Shown here one piece after another: positions 9,374 through 19,350 of a stretch of 20,676 bases of DNA. The stretch lies in the NCBI GenBank assembly GCA_000969725.1, contig JXSR01S043163.1; one strand, 5' to 3'. The stretch comes from Ophiothrix spiculata. Its lineage: Eukaryota; Echinodermata; Ophiuroidea; Amphilepidida; Ophiotrichidae. Under the pieces are notes generated by a model, which was not told the DNA's origin, made no database searches, and saw nothing but the letters and a program-made list of their open reading frames with translations. The translations under genes were made by a program, and so were the position numbers. Numbering within the stretch: the first letter of the stretch is position 1; each line of letters starts with the position of its first letter.

Positions 9374-9809
9374 CAGCTTGAGTCAAAATGAAGTTGACCG
9401 AGATTCAAAACTGTATAACAAAAGAACTACTGATCACCTTGGAAATGTGTAGACTCTTCTGCTTATTTTAAAAAAAGAATGAAGGAAATCGGTCATTCCT
9501 AAGAGAAGTTATGCTTGGTTTAGTAAAAAAACTAATTTTTCAAGCTGTCCACGGAATAAATAAGCAAACCATTTTAAAATGCAAAGTAAACACTTTTGAT
9601 TAAGCAGAGTAATTACTTGTTTATGAATACCCTACCCTACATTTGACTTATATTTAAACATTGAACCAAGGAGATTTCCTTTATTCTTTTTTTAAAAATA
9701 AGCAGAAGAGTCTGCACATTTCCAAGGTGCGTAACAATTGTTTTAAATATCAGTAGTTCTTTTGTTATACAATTTTGAATCTCAGTCAACTTCATTTTAA
9801 CTCACGCTG
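9374..9809. mobile_element. Long-inverted-repeat MITE, TA-flanked (436 bp)
   Basis: The ends CAGC.TGAGT.AAAATGAAGTTGAC are inverted, with TA outside each (9372-9373, 9810-9811). The pairing continues for roughly 115 bp per arm (about 9374-9491 and 9690-9809), through GAACTACTGAT, CCTTGGAAATGTG and AGACTCTTCTGCTTATTTT. The right arm has about 18 extra bases near 9730-9750. Ends and TA duplication fit a Tc1/mariner-derived foldback MITE. No coding sequence. Confidence 0.85.
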
Positions 9810-9811
9810 TA

Positions 9812-10445
9812 TTTCATAAAAGTTACAAATGATCGTAAGTATCCAAAACCATTCGTAAGCTGAATTTTGTCGTAAAATTATGAGCATTAATGAATTTCAG
9901 TGAAGATAAAAAAAATATTTGTAACTAGCTTTGTAAGTTTACAATCAACTCATGGTCATTGTGAGAATGGTAATTTGATTGTAAATACATAATTCATGGT
10001 ATATAGGCTTTTATTTTATGACGATATCAGAGATGACAGTGGCTGTCCATTTTCTATAGGTAAATAACGCAAGAAACTCTTTTAAGAGAGCAATTGCTTT
10101 ACAAAAAAAACCAAGTACTTAACAGTTTCAAATCCTTAAAAATGCTCTCAACGCTTTGTGGTATACACCCCTAAAATCAGTATTGTTCAATTATCATGTA
10201 AGATTGTTTGAATAACCGTTCGTGAAATGCATCTTACGATTGATCGTAGCCACATCATATTTGGTGTTACGATCATGGTGAGAAAAATGGGCATTTTTTC
10301 CATGTCCATTGCCAGGAAATTCTCCTTTTGGGGGAAGATTTGGCATTTTGGAGGGTAATTTACATGCAAGAATAGTGGGAAATTTAAAGGTCACGGCCTG
10401 GCAATTTACAAATTTTCAGACCCTGCTTACGATCACCTTTTGAAA
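9812..10445. mobile_element. Possible second MITE, ends partly matched
   Basis: GTATTTCATAAAAG followed by ATGATCGTAAG at the left (9809-9840) is mirrored at the right by CTTACGATCACCTTTTGAAATAC (about 10425-10447). Several GATCGT and CGTAAG words recur between them (near 9850, 10240 and 10265). Borders are uncertain because the left end abuts the preceding element. No coding capacity is seen. Confidence 0.45.
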
Positions 10446-10604
10446 TACATCACTTCTTATCATACTCACAATTATTACTTTGAACTCGTCAGGAAACAAA
10501 AAATCTCGGAAATACTACAAAGATCGCTGTCAATGCAATGCTAATACATGTGCCTATTATGTGCATATTGGAAAAACTTGATGATATCTTTTAATTCATT
10601 TCAG

Positions 10605-10665
10605 AACAACTTCTAGTCGGTTTGAAAGACAAAGATACAATTGTGAGATGGTCTGCCGCAAAAGG
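10605..10665 (+). CDS. TBCD: TBCD exon g (61 nt)
   Basis: Follows TTCATTTCAG and ends before GTAAGC. It encodes EQLLVGLKDKDTIVRWSAAK with a split Gly at the end. This HEAT helix (VGLKDKDT.VRWSAAKG) is one of the best conserved in TBCD. Phase 1 in, phase 2 out. Confidence 0.95.
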
Positions 10666-10805
10666 GTAAGCTATAGAATTTTAGTTTGTTTCAATAAAAT
10701 TACTGTCAAATGGGATTGTTACCACAGTATGAGCAATAACCATGTAAAGAGTATGCATTAACCTTAACTCCTAAGTGGAAATCACTATATGCCTAGTTTC
10801 CCCAC
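10666..10805. other. TBCD: Intron start after exon g
   Basis: Short AT-rich stretch with no feature, up to the G-run. Confidence 0.5.
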
Positions 10806-10822
10806 GGGGGGGGGGGGGGGGG
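10806..10822 (+). repeat. Run of 17 G
   Basis: Uninterrupted G tract on the non-template strand. The following 150 bp repeats near-copies of CCTAAA.ATGGGTC (about 10890-10965), which looks like the start of an interspersed repeat whose other end I could not find. The tract could form a G-quadruplex in DNA or pre-mRNA. Confidence 0.85.
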
Positions 10823-11074
10823 TCGGTACTCACATATAAAGGTATATGGGGATGTGCCACTGGAATGGGTTAGTTTTTCACAAAAAATTCCTAAACATGG
10901 GTCCCATTTTTAGCACCAAAATCCCTAAAAATGGGTCACATTTTCAAGAAAAACCGCTAAAATGGTCCCCCCCAAACTGAAACTTGTCTGGGCTCGCAAT
11001 CAGCCTATTTTTGGAGCAAAATCCCTCAAAAATTACCCTTAAAGATGGGTTAGGGTTCCACAGTTCGAGCCGCA

Positions 11075-11200
11075 CACCCCCGTTCAGACCAAAGTGGAGT
11101 ACCCCGGGAGTTTCCCCTGGGATTCAAACCTCCAACCTCTTGAATCTCAATCCAATGTCAAGCTTTAGTAAGCCACCACAGGCAACACGATGTTGTGGCA
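11075..11200 (-). mobile_element. Decayed tRNA-derived SINE, copy 1
   Basis: Carries GGGATTCAAACCTCCAACCT (11118 on), the reverse complement of a mutated B box, followed by TGAATCTCAATCCAATGTCA and AAGCCACCA. These parts align in order with copy 3 at 12283-12420. It is the most diverged of the three. Confidence 0.45.
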
Positions 11201-11408
11201 AGTTCATGCTCATAAATATCTCCTATCTAAGATTTTTTCAGTTTTAGGTTAATTTAAAAAAACATCTTGGAGCCCTGTTGAAGATAAGCTTCCTCTAGCT
11301 TACTTGGTAGCAAGTACCAAGGTGTGTTTCCTTGAAGAAAGCCTAAATAAGGTGATATTGTTGCATAGAGCCTGATTAGGGTTATGTAAACATGTCTAAT
11401 AACTTACC

Positions 11409-11560
11409 TCCCAAATGTTTAAAAACTATCTTCTGTGAAATCACCTTGTTAAAAGTGCCTACTTTCCCCTGGGACTTAACCCCTGACCTCTCAAATCCTG
11501 ATCAGATGTCCAGCAAGGTCCAGCCACTGAGTGGAGTCTGCTTCGTTGCATGTATCGTTC
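11409..11560 (-). mobile_element. Decayed tRNA-derived SINE, copy 2
   Basis: Shares with copy 3 the 3' phrase GTTTAAAAACTATCT, then CTGGGACTTAACCCCTGACC in place of the B box, AATCCTGAT and CCACTGAGTGG, in the same order and orientation. The B box has lost its central CGA. Confidence 0.6.
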
Positions 11561-11650
11561 CACATCAAAAGTTCCTACCCATGATTTCTATATGCCTGCA
11601 GATGAATTAAATTAACAGTTTTCTGATATTTTTTGGCACACATACCAAGT

Positions 11651-12042
11651 CTCATCGATTGGTAGTTAGAATGTAACAAGTTTTTAAGTGACACCAATTT
11701 GCAGAGAATGGTCAATTTCAAAAAATAACCTCTGAATTCAATTATTTTAAAGTAATCAAATGAGTATAACAGTGGGTACTGTTATACAGTAGTCAATGAT
11801 GCTGTTGTGTGATGTCATGTTGAATTGAATAGCCTGCGTTGTTGTACGAATCCTATTGTTATTGACCCGGCTACTCATGGTGTATATTCAGGGTGTTTGT
11901 GGTTGTACCCTTGGTATGTCATTCAGGAATTTGCAAGAATTTGTTGCATAGTAATTTTTTTTTAAATCAGACATTCTTTGCAAATTGGTGTCACTTATTG
12001 AAGAATGTGATACATTCCAACTTCAAATTGATGAGATTAACC
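11651..12042. mobile_element. Inverted-repeat MITE (about 390 bp), older
   Basis: CTCATCGATTGG..GTTAGAATGTA ... AAGTGACACCAATTTGCAGA on the left (11651-11712) is mirrored on the right by CAAATTGGTGTCACTT ... TACATTCCAACTTCAAATTG (about 11975-12035). The arms are about 60-65 bp with visible mismatches and an indel. Near the centre is a perfect 10-bp-arm hairpin, GTATAACAGT / ACTGTTATAC (about 11764-11787). No target duplication was resolved. Confidence 0.7.
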
Positions 12043-12167
12043 TTAGTTCGTTGGCCAAAAATTATATGAAAAACATAATTCATTTCATCTGCAGGCATGT
12101 ATAAATCATGGTAAGAGTTTTGTTGTTAAAAAAAGTTAATTCTTTGTCCTTTTTCTTTTGTTTTTAG

Positions 12168-12242
12168 CATTGGCAGAGTTACCGGTCGTCTACCACAAGA
12201 ACTTGCTGACCAAGTAGTTGGCTCAGTGCTTGAATTGTTTAG
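12168..12242 (+). CDS. TBCD: TBCD exon h (75 nt)
   Basis: Follows a strong CTTTTGTTTTTAG. It completes Gly and encodes IGRVTGRLPQELADQVVGSV then LELF, ending with AG of a split Ser before GTAAGA. GIGR..GRLP is conserved in TBCD. Phase 2 in, phase 2 out. Confidence 0.94.
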
Positions 12243-12282
12243 GTAAGATTTCCCAGTCTAACCCTAACACTTTTGACCACTT

Positions 12283-12420
12283 CTTTGTTTAAAAACTATC
12301 TCCTCGGAAATTTCAAAGGCAAAAATCACGGATTTTCACCTGGATTCGAACCCGGGACCTCTCGCTTCCCAATCCGATTATCACTATGTCAGCCACTGAG
12401 TAGGCGCTGCCATGGCAGCG
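12283..12420 (-). mobile_element. tRNA-derived SINE, copy 3 (best preserved)
   Basis: On the minus strand it holds a good RNA polymerase III B box, GGTTCGAATCC (12352-12342), preceded by AAGCGAGAGGTCCC and, further 5', by CAGTGGCTGACATAGTG, which resembles an A box. Downstream is a non-tRNA body ending near GTTTAAAAAC. It is not a functional tRNA gene because no cloverleaf closes. The three copies in this intron region all point the same way. Confidence 0.7.
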
Positions 12421-12683
12421 ATTTCTTGGTCATAGCTAACTCGGGTCTATGACGTATTTGGACTTAGGCAAATTTCTTAACTTTGTGGAGTGGGATATTG
12501 TGGGATTCAGTGGAGTTAGGGCTAGTGGCATAGTCATAAGTTGATGTCATATTTCTTCTGACAGTAGAAATAAAAATCCAGAGAACAGAGCCCATTGCTT
12601 GTAAATACAACATGAACTTTGCATTTTACTCTACACTGTCCAAGAACTTGGGGGCACAGACTTATGTACCTTGTTGGTCTTCA
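12421..12683. other. Intron sequence before the splice-site array
   Basis: Non-coding DNA with no recognised element. It ends in TTGTTGGTCTTCAG, the first and most diverged of the repeated acceptor-like sites. Confidence 0.5.
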
Positions 12684-13438
<755 letters not shown>

Positions 13439-13447
13439 TGAACTTAA

Positions 13448-13753
13448 AGGAGCTTGGTCCGATTTTTCAAAATTATAGTTTTTAATGTCATGCGAGAGTT
13501 GACCACTCAAAATGTCTAACTTTCAAATTTCAGCTGAATCGGTCAAGGAGTTATCATTTTATAGGCAATATTGTATTTCGCCTATATGTTACTGTGTAAA
13601 GTTAATGGTTACCATTAATTAGTGACATTTTTATATATATCTCCAAAACAGAACATAACTCAGCCATGAAATTTCACATGAATTATCAGAACAATATGAA
13701 CAACATTTTGTTATCAAAATCTCAAAAAGTTTGAAAAATCGGACTATGCCCCT
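13448..13753. mobile_element. TTAA-flanked MITE (306 bp)
   Basis: AGGAGCTTGGTCCGATTTTT at the left (13448) and its near mirror ending ATAGTCCG-type at the right (13728-13753, GGACTATGCCCCT on the + strand) are inverted over about 24 bp with three or so differences. TTAA lies just outside at 13444-13447 and 13754-13757. No open frame. TTAA suggests a piggyBac- or Kolobok-type parent. Confidence 0.82.
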
Positions 13754-13757
13754 TTAA

Positions 13758-14764
13758 CAAAATATCCTCTCCCTTGAATGTCCAAATCTTGGAATGAAAT
13801 TCATGTCTAGGACCAGGAATTAGAAATCTTTTGTTTTGAGTAGTCATATGAAGGGTAAATGGTATCAACATATTGAAAAAACCATGGATGTTTTCAAACT
13901 AGAAACACTGTTTTCACACCAGTTTTTTTCGCCGGCGAAAAAAATTGAAGTAGGTAAAGAATTGTGATTTTCTCCAATATTCCTCAAAATCATGGAAAAC
14001 AGTTAAACTACTTGTAGGTTATATTACTATAAACATGTTCTATCGATTAAAGTAAAAAAATATGTGGGTAAAAATATAAGTGGGAAGAATCTAGGCCAGT
14101 CCCTTTAATTCTGAGTTCAGAATAATCCTCTTCTGAAATTTGCCGTATGTGGCATCCTAGGTATGGAAGGTGTTTCCAGAAGGGAACCATAAATATTGGA
14201 AAGTTCAATAACTTTGAAATAACTTGAAATTTAAAGTTTGAATTTACAGATTAATAATGTGAAGCAGGTAAATTGGTTTTGATCGTGTACATTTATGATG
14301 CAGTTCATCATAAAAGGGAGTGTGACTTGTGGCTTTGTGCATTTCAGAATCAAGATTACACCATTACAAAACAAACAAAAAAGTCATGTAATGAGAGTTC
14401 TGAACATTTGTACTTGTTATTATTGTTAAGTTTTTACCAATTACGATAAAGAGTTTAACACCATGTATGTTAACAAAAATAGAGTTGAGAAAGTTGAGGT
14501 CTTAAAAAAACGTCACCATATGGAGCTCAGAACTTAGAATTCACTGTTGATATACCATAAAAAAACTCAAGTTGGGAATTTAAAAAAAGACGAAAAATCA
14601 CATTCCGCATTAATTTTCAAGCCTCTTGTGAGCTTTAAGACCAACTATTTGGCCCTATTATTATTAACGATTAAATATTCAGATTTAAAGTTGGCTTATT
14701 TTGCAAATTTAAGTAATATTAATTCAGCATTCTAGATTTTGATTTGGAATTGATTTATTTATAC
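13758..14764. other. Intron i middle, mostly unrecognised
   Basis: Contains a perfect 22-bp palindrome at 13923-13944 (seven T, CGCCGGCG, seven A). It also has a phrase CCAGTCCCTTTAA near 14097-14109 that looks like the end of another TTAA-type element whose partner I could not assign. The rest is AT-rich, and the open frame at 14547-14735 has no domain. Confidence 0.5.
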
Positions 14765-14766
14765 TA

Positions 14767-15130
14767 AGGCAAAAAAACAACAAGTTTGTTTCCTGTCGGT
14801 GGTCAAAAAACCTAAATGCAAAATGCGTTTTTTTTTATTTATTTTTTTCTTCTTTTTCTATTGTTCAAGAGGTGCTAAGGCAAATTTTGATCGAAAATCC
14901 GCATGGGTGATGATTTTTTCAGTAAGAAACCTGTCCAGTTTCAAGTGTTTGTTGAAAAGAAAACACTTCTTTAGTAAAAATTTTGCAATTTTCCCCATTC
15001 TTTTTATCAAATTAGCTATTTTGATTTTCGTTTTCTAAAATATCAAATAAAAAAATGAAATGCGCAAATAATTACGCCAAAACGAAATGCGCGCGGCGCA
15101 CGGGAAACAAACTTGTTTTTTGTTTTTGCC
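14767..15130. mobile_element. Inverted-repeat MITE (about 364 bp)
   Basis: GGCAAAAA.(A/C)n followed by ACAAGTTTGTTTCC at the left (14768-14793) is mirrored at the right by GGAAACAAACTTGTTTTTTG and TTTTTGCC (15103-15130). TA adjoins each end. The right interior holds a CpG-rich patch, GCGCGCGGCGCACGGG (about 15089-15104), unlike its surroundings. The 79-codon open frame at 14799-15038 is a low-complexity Phe/Lys-rich string, not judged coding. Confidence 0.72.
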
Positions 15131-15157
15131 TAATACTTTCATTTTTCCTTTTGATAG

Positions 15158-15217
15158 TGGTACCAGTTGTGCTAAAGGCTCTCACTTATGATGAGAAAAA
15201 GGGATCGATTAGTGTTG
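15158..15217 (+). CDS. TBCD: TBCD exon j (60 nt)
   Basis: Follows CCTTTTGATAG and encodes VVPVVLKALTYDEKKGSISV with one base left over, before GTAAGT. LKALTYDEK is a strict TBCD motif. Phase 1 in, phase 1 out. Confidence 0.94.
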
Positions 15218-15659
15218 GTAAGTAGATTCTGAAATTTAACAAATGTTACTTTGATAAAAAGTTTGAATTAAATTATAAAGCACATGAATTGCCCAAATTA
15301 TGTTTTCTTTACTGACATTGATCTGCATTAAGACAACATGAGAAATGACGATTGTCTGATAATATCTGGGCTATGTAGTTTAAAAAAAAACTTCCTGCAA
15401 TTGGATAATCAATAGTAATTGTACTTAACTTTGCAAGAAGAATTCCACAACTACTTTCTTTTTGATAAACTTAGTAATCTTTCATTAATAAACCAAATAT
15501 TGTAATTTAATCATACTCAACCCAGAACATCATTCAGTCACAGAAAATTGTTTCAATTTGTAAATCTTTTATTCCTGTGAACACAGAGGATGAGATTTTC
15601 CAGCCTTTGTGAGAGATTGTTAATTTTGAGGATATTGAATGACAAAAAACTCTAGATAA
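15218..15659. other. Intron sequence, nothing recognised
   Basis: AT-rich intron DNA up to the GGCCTAAA element; no feature seen. Confidence 0.5.
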
Positions 15660-16592
15660 GGCCTAAAAAAAAATTTGCTGTGTTGCCCTCAAGTGCTAAT
15701 TTTCATGTTGGGCGGTAGGTAGGTTTTTTTTTTTTTTAATTTTTTTTTTCAAACTCATACAATTTTTGCATTTAAAAGGTTACTTATGGACCTTAGGGCT
15801 CGGTTGCAATTTTCACCTCCGTCAGCACTAGGTTTGAATTTGCCTTCTGGTGTTTTTCAAACAAAGAAACTATCCATTTTCACGGGAAAAAAAACACGAA
15901 AATGATCGAAAACAAACTACGGCACATGGCTATCGACAGTCCATCTTTCGAGACAGCCCGTATGACCCGTACAGCTGGCGCTGTTTTAACTAAGTATAAC
16001 TGCCTAAGAAAATGCTTAAAAGACATGTTTTATACTATTTTTGCATCGTGTTTACTTTCTTATAGCTCAATAAATATTAATTAACTTTGTTTATATTTTC
16101 GTTTTTGTGTTTTGTTTTATTGAATAAAATGCTAAATAGGTAAAAGCATTGAGTGCACAGTCCTTGGTTCACTTTGAACGGACGCCTCTGCTACAATACT
16201 TGTGCGTGTGTGGTACATATCGCTGTAAAGACAGAGCGTTGTTCACGTCTGTTGGCGAGACTATAGTTCGAAATTCAGTTGAGTTGGGCCTGTGTTACTT
16301 TTCACTGTGTTTCTGATGGTTAACGTTGACGCGGAGAGAGATTCATGTCGCTTAAGGTTGATTTTTTTCAGTGAATATTAACTGTTTTGTTGGTCTTCTT
16401 GTGGGTCATGAAAGAGTTTGGGGTAGCTTTGTAACGAAAAGTTACTTGGATAGAGATTTTTCACCCAGAAAACAGGTAAAATATTGAAAAATAAAAAAAA
16501 ATTAAGAAGAAAAAAAAAAAAAAGCCGGTCCTGTTTTTTGAAAAATTCGGACCGGGTGCTGAGGGCAACACAACAATTTTTTTTTTTAGGCC
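15660..16592. mobile_element. Inverted-repeat element (about 930 bp), GGCCTAAA ends
   Basis: GGCCTAAAAAAAAATTTG.TGTGTTGCCCTC at 15660-15692 is mirrored by GAGGGCAACACAACAATTTT ... TTAGGCC at about 16561-16592. The arms pair well for about 33 bp, then diverge through poly(T)/poly(A) tracts. The interior (about 15770-16440) is more balanced in composition. It contains a 60-codon open frame (15902-16084, +) beginning MIENKLRHMA, which I do not recognise, so no transposase can be named. The target duplication is unclear. Confidence 0.65.
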
Positions 16593-16668
16593 TAAGGTAA
16601 ATGTTGGTATGGTTATTTAAAAATCACAAGAAGCTTCTTGGAAACCTGTATAGAGCAGGGCATGTGAG

Positions 16669-17334
16669 AAAGGCTGGAGTAGACCTTCAAATGGCATAAA
16701 TCATTTTTGTACTCTAACTCTCAAACTAATGGCATAAACTATCTAAAAGTATACATTTTTAGAAGCGGATTTTTACCCTGAACATGATGATGCATGATAT
16801 CAATCAAATATCAATTTTGGCAAGAAATGCCAATAACTGTATTTTTTGCGCTTAAAAGTTCTGGAAAGAAATTTGCTTATGTGAAATGTTGAACTTTTTT
16901 GCTTTTTAGAATCTAGAAACAAATGTCTGGGAAGGGTTTTCTCAAATTTTTGATTTTTATCTTGGTTTTTTTTAAAAATGCCAATCCCACCACTCCCACC
17001 AAAATGGCATTTTTTGGGGTCAAAAACTAAGATAAAAATCAAAAATTTCAGAAAAACCTTTCCAGACATTTGTTTCTAAATTCCAAAAAGCAAATAAGTT
17101 CAAAATTTCACAACTGCAAATTTTACTTAAAGGCTTTCCAGAAATTTTGTGGGTAAAAATATGGTTTTGGGCAATTTTGACAAAATCAACATTTTTGGTC
17201 AAATACCAATATCACCAATATGTTCAGGGTAAAAATCCACTTTTAAAAATGTATACTTTTATATGGTTTATGCAATTAGTTTGAGAGTTAGAATACAAAA
17301 AACGTTTATGCTGGTTGAAGGTCTACCCAGCTTT
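16669..17334. repeat. Near-complete 666-bp foldback (hairpin) element
   Basis: Almost the whole segment is one inverted repeat. The left arm, about 16669-16983, pairs with the right arm, about 17005-17334, around a 21-nt spacer flanked by AAAAATGCCA/TGGCATTTTT. Shared landmarks in mirror order are TAGACCTTCAA, CTAACTCTCAAACTAAT, AAAGTATACATTTTTA, TTTTTACCCTGAACAT, AGAAACAAATGTCTGG and TTTTTGATTTTTATCTT. The arms differ by scattered substitutions and indels. The minus-strand open frames inside are by-products. Confidence 0.9.
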
Positions 17335-17453
17335 AAAACAAAGGGTTATAATGATATTTTGTTATTCAACATTCTTTGCAGACTTTTAATTGGATTTTGA
17401 GAAATGCTCAACAAGAACTTCATCAATGTGATTTTAATGTGTTGCCACTGTAA

Positions 17454-17648
<195 letters not shown>

Positions 17649-17667
17649 TGATTAGTGGAAAACAGGT

Positions 17668-18499
17668 TTCTCTCTATTCCTTAGCGCCTGGTTTCCGGCT
17701 GATCTGCAGGGTGCTGATCTACAGGATCGGCTGCCTTTGTCTTCCTCCTCCGCAGATGTCTGTCTCCTGCATCCTCTTCTTTCACCTGGAAGTGGTCCAT
17801 GTCCTGCTTTACACTGTCCTTCCATTGCTTCATTGGTCTTCATTATCATTCACTCCTAACTCCTTCCTGATAACCTCACTCCTCTGTCTGTCCCTCAGTG
17901 TGACTCCTTTTATCCTCCTTAACATCCTCATCTCTGTTGCTTCCAGAATTCTTTCCTCTTTCCTTCCCACTGTCCAGTGTTGCTGTACAGATGATGGTGT
18001 TGTATACCTTGACTTTCAGTCTCCTTGGCATCTTTTTGTCACCAATGACACCTGCTAGTTCTCTCCACTTCGCCCATGCTGCAGTTACTCTTGCTCTTAC
18101 TGCTGCTTCTGAGCCTCCCTCTTCACTAAGAGTTACTCCCAGGTACTTGAAATTTTTCACCTGCTTCAGTTCTACACCATTGTTATCCTTGATTTGTGCC
18201 TTTGTTTCTCCCTTTGTGCTGACCATCACTTCTGTCTTAGATGTATTCACCTTCAGTCCTTTGCCTTCCATCCCCTCTTGCCACTTACTCCATTTATCTT
18301 GCAACTCACTGTCTGCCATCAGTGCCAGGTCATCCGCAAGTAACAATTCCCATGGCAGGCCTCCTCGGAAATCGTCACTGATAACATCAAGTATCACTGT
18401 AAACAGGAAAGGGCTTAGTCCTGACCCTTGGTGTAGACCAACCTGGATGTTAAATTCATCGGTCTTCCCATATTTGGTCATCCCATATTTGGGTCCTTG
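17668..18499 (-). mobile_element. 5'-truncated RTE-like LINE fragment (reverse transcriptase)
   Basis: It lies antisense to TBCD within intron k, between exact 12-bp direct repeats GTGGAAAACAGG (17656-17667 and 18500-18511), a target-site duplication. Going 5' to 3' on the minus strand it encodes VGLHQGSGLSPFLF, the catalytic box as LLADDLALMAD (Asp-Asp intact), LKVNTSKTEVM and NFKYLGVTLSEEGG, ending at VYNTII. A deletion with frameshift follows. The protein resumes in another frame as LEATEMRMLRRIKGVTLRDR and RSEVIRKELGV, then after another shift as WKDSVKQDMDHFQVKEEDAG, with a stop 14 bases before the 3' end. The segment order matches RTE-group elements (Rex3/BovB-like). It is dead but not old. 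Confidence 0.9.
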
Positions 18500-18511
18500 G
18501 TGGAAAACAGG

Positions 18512-18750
18512 ATTATATGTGTATATATAAATCCTTATTAGACAATGATTGTAGGACACCCTTATCCAACAGGTCATTGTTTAAATTTTTTTTTTTTATC
18601 CTTCATGATATTTCATGATAATGAAATGATAAAGCATGCGCTAATGATAACCCCCTAATCATGCTGTTGATGTAATGTCACAGCATCAGTGTTTACATCG
18701 CAGCCAAGGGGATTGTGGTAACAGATTTTTTTCTCACTTCATCATTTCAG
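18512..18750. other. TBCD: Intron end before exon l
   Basis: Non-coding DNA with short direct repeats (TTTCATGATA, ATGATAA) and a CACTTCATCATTTCAG acceptor at 18750. Confidence 0.6.
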
Positions 18751-18866
18751 GCAGCTTTTCAAGAGAACGTTGGAAGGCAGGGAACATTCCCTCATGGTAT
18801 TGACATCGTCACCACTGCTGATTACTTTGCTGTAGGCAATAGAACCATGACGTATATCTCCATTAG
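18751..18866 (+). CDS. TBCD: TBCD exon l (116 nt, last in window)
   Basis: Encodes [20 protein letters not shown] then [18 protein letters not shown], ending with AG of a split codon before GTAGAG. The [28 protein letters not shown] run is a family signature. The next expected TBCD segment is not present up to 20676, so the following intron exceeds 1.8 kb. Phase 0 in, phase 2 out. Confidence 0.94.
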
Positions 18867-19350
18867 GTAGAGTATCTTTAGAATATATATACCGTACTGT
18901 CCCGAGTAATGTCACACCTTTTTTGAATGTGAACTTGGAGCAAATATGGGGCTGGGACTTTACGCGAGGATGCATGAGAGAGACTGAACTAACCGGTCAA
19001 TCTACCGAGGTAAACAGTGCCAGTGAATTGTCCGAGCTAGAGGGATCAAATCAAGCTATTCATTGTAACGTTTTGAATAACACATTTCAGGATTCAGCTC
19101 ACTAAATATTCTTTGAAATTATCCAGAAGAGTTTTCTCAATAAACACTTACAGGAACGTACCAATCAAGGTTTAATATTGTGAAATTACTATTGTATGTT
19201 AATTTTATCGTGACATTCACCATTTTGTAACAGTAACATTCGCGATTTCGCATATCCAATAGATATGATAGTGCATGCTCTATTTATTTTTACTGTTATA
19301 TGAACATAAACATCGCCATCTGTTGACGGTTAGAACACAAACAACAGTGA
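18867..19350. other. Start of the next TBCD intron, nothing recognised
   Basis: AT-rich DNA with a TA-rich stretch after the donor. The open frames at 18742-18975 (minus) and 18923-19105 (plus) have no domain. No exon matching the next TBCD segment was found. Confidence 0.5.

Noticed and set aside
12342-12420. Functional tRNA gene
   Set aside because: The B box is good, but no acceptor stem or cloverleaf can be closed; it is a SINE head.
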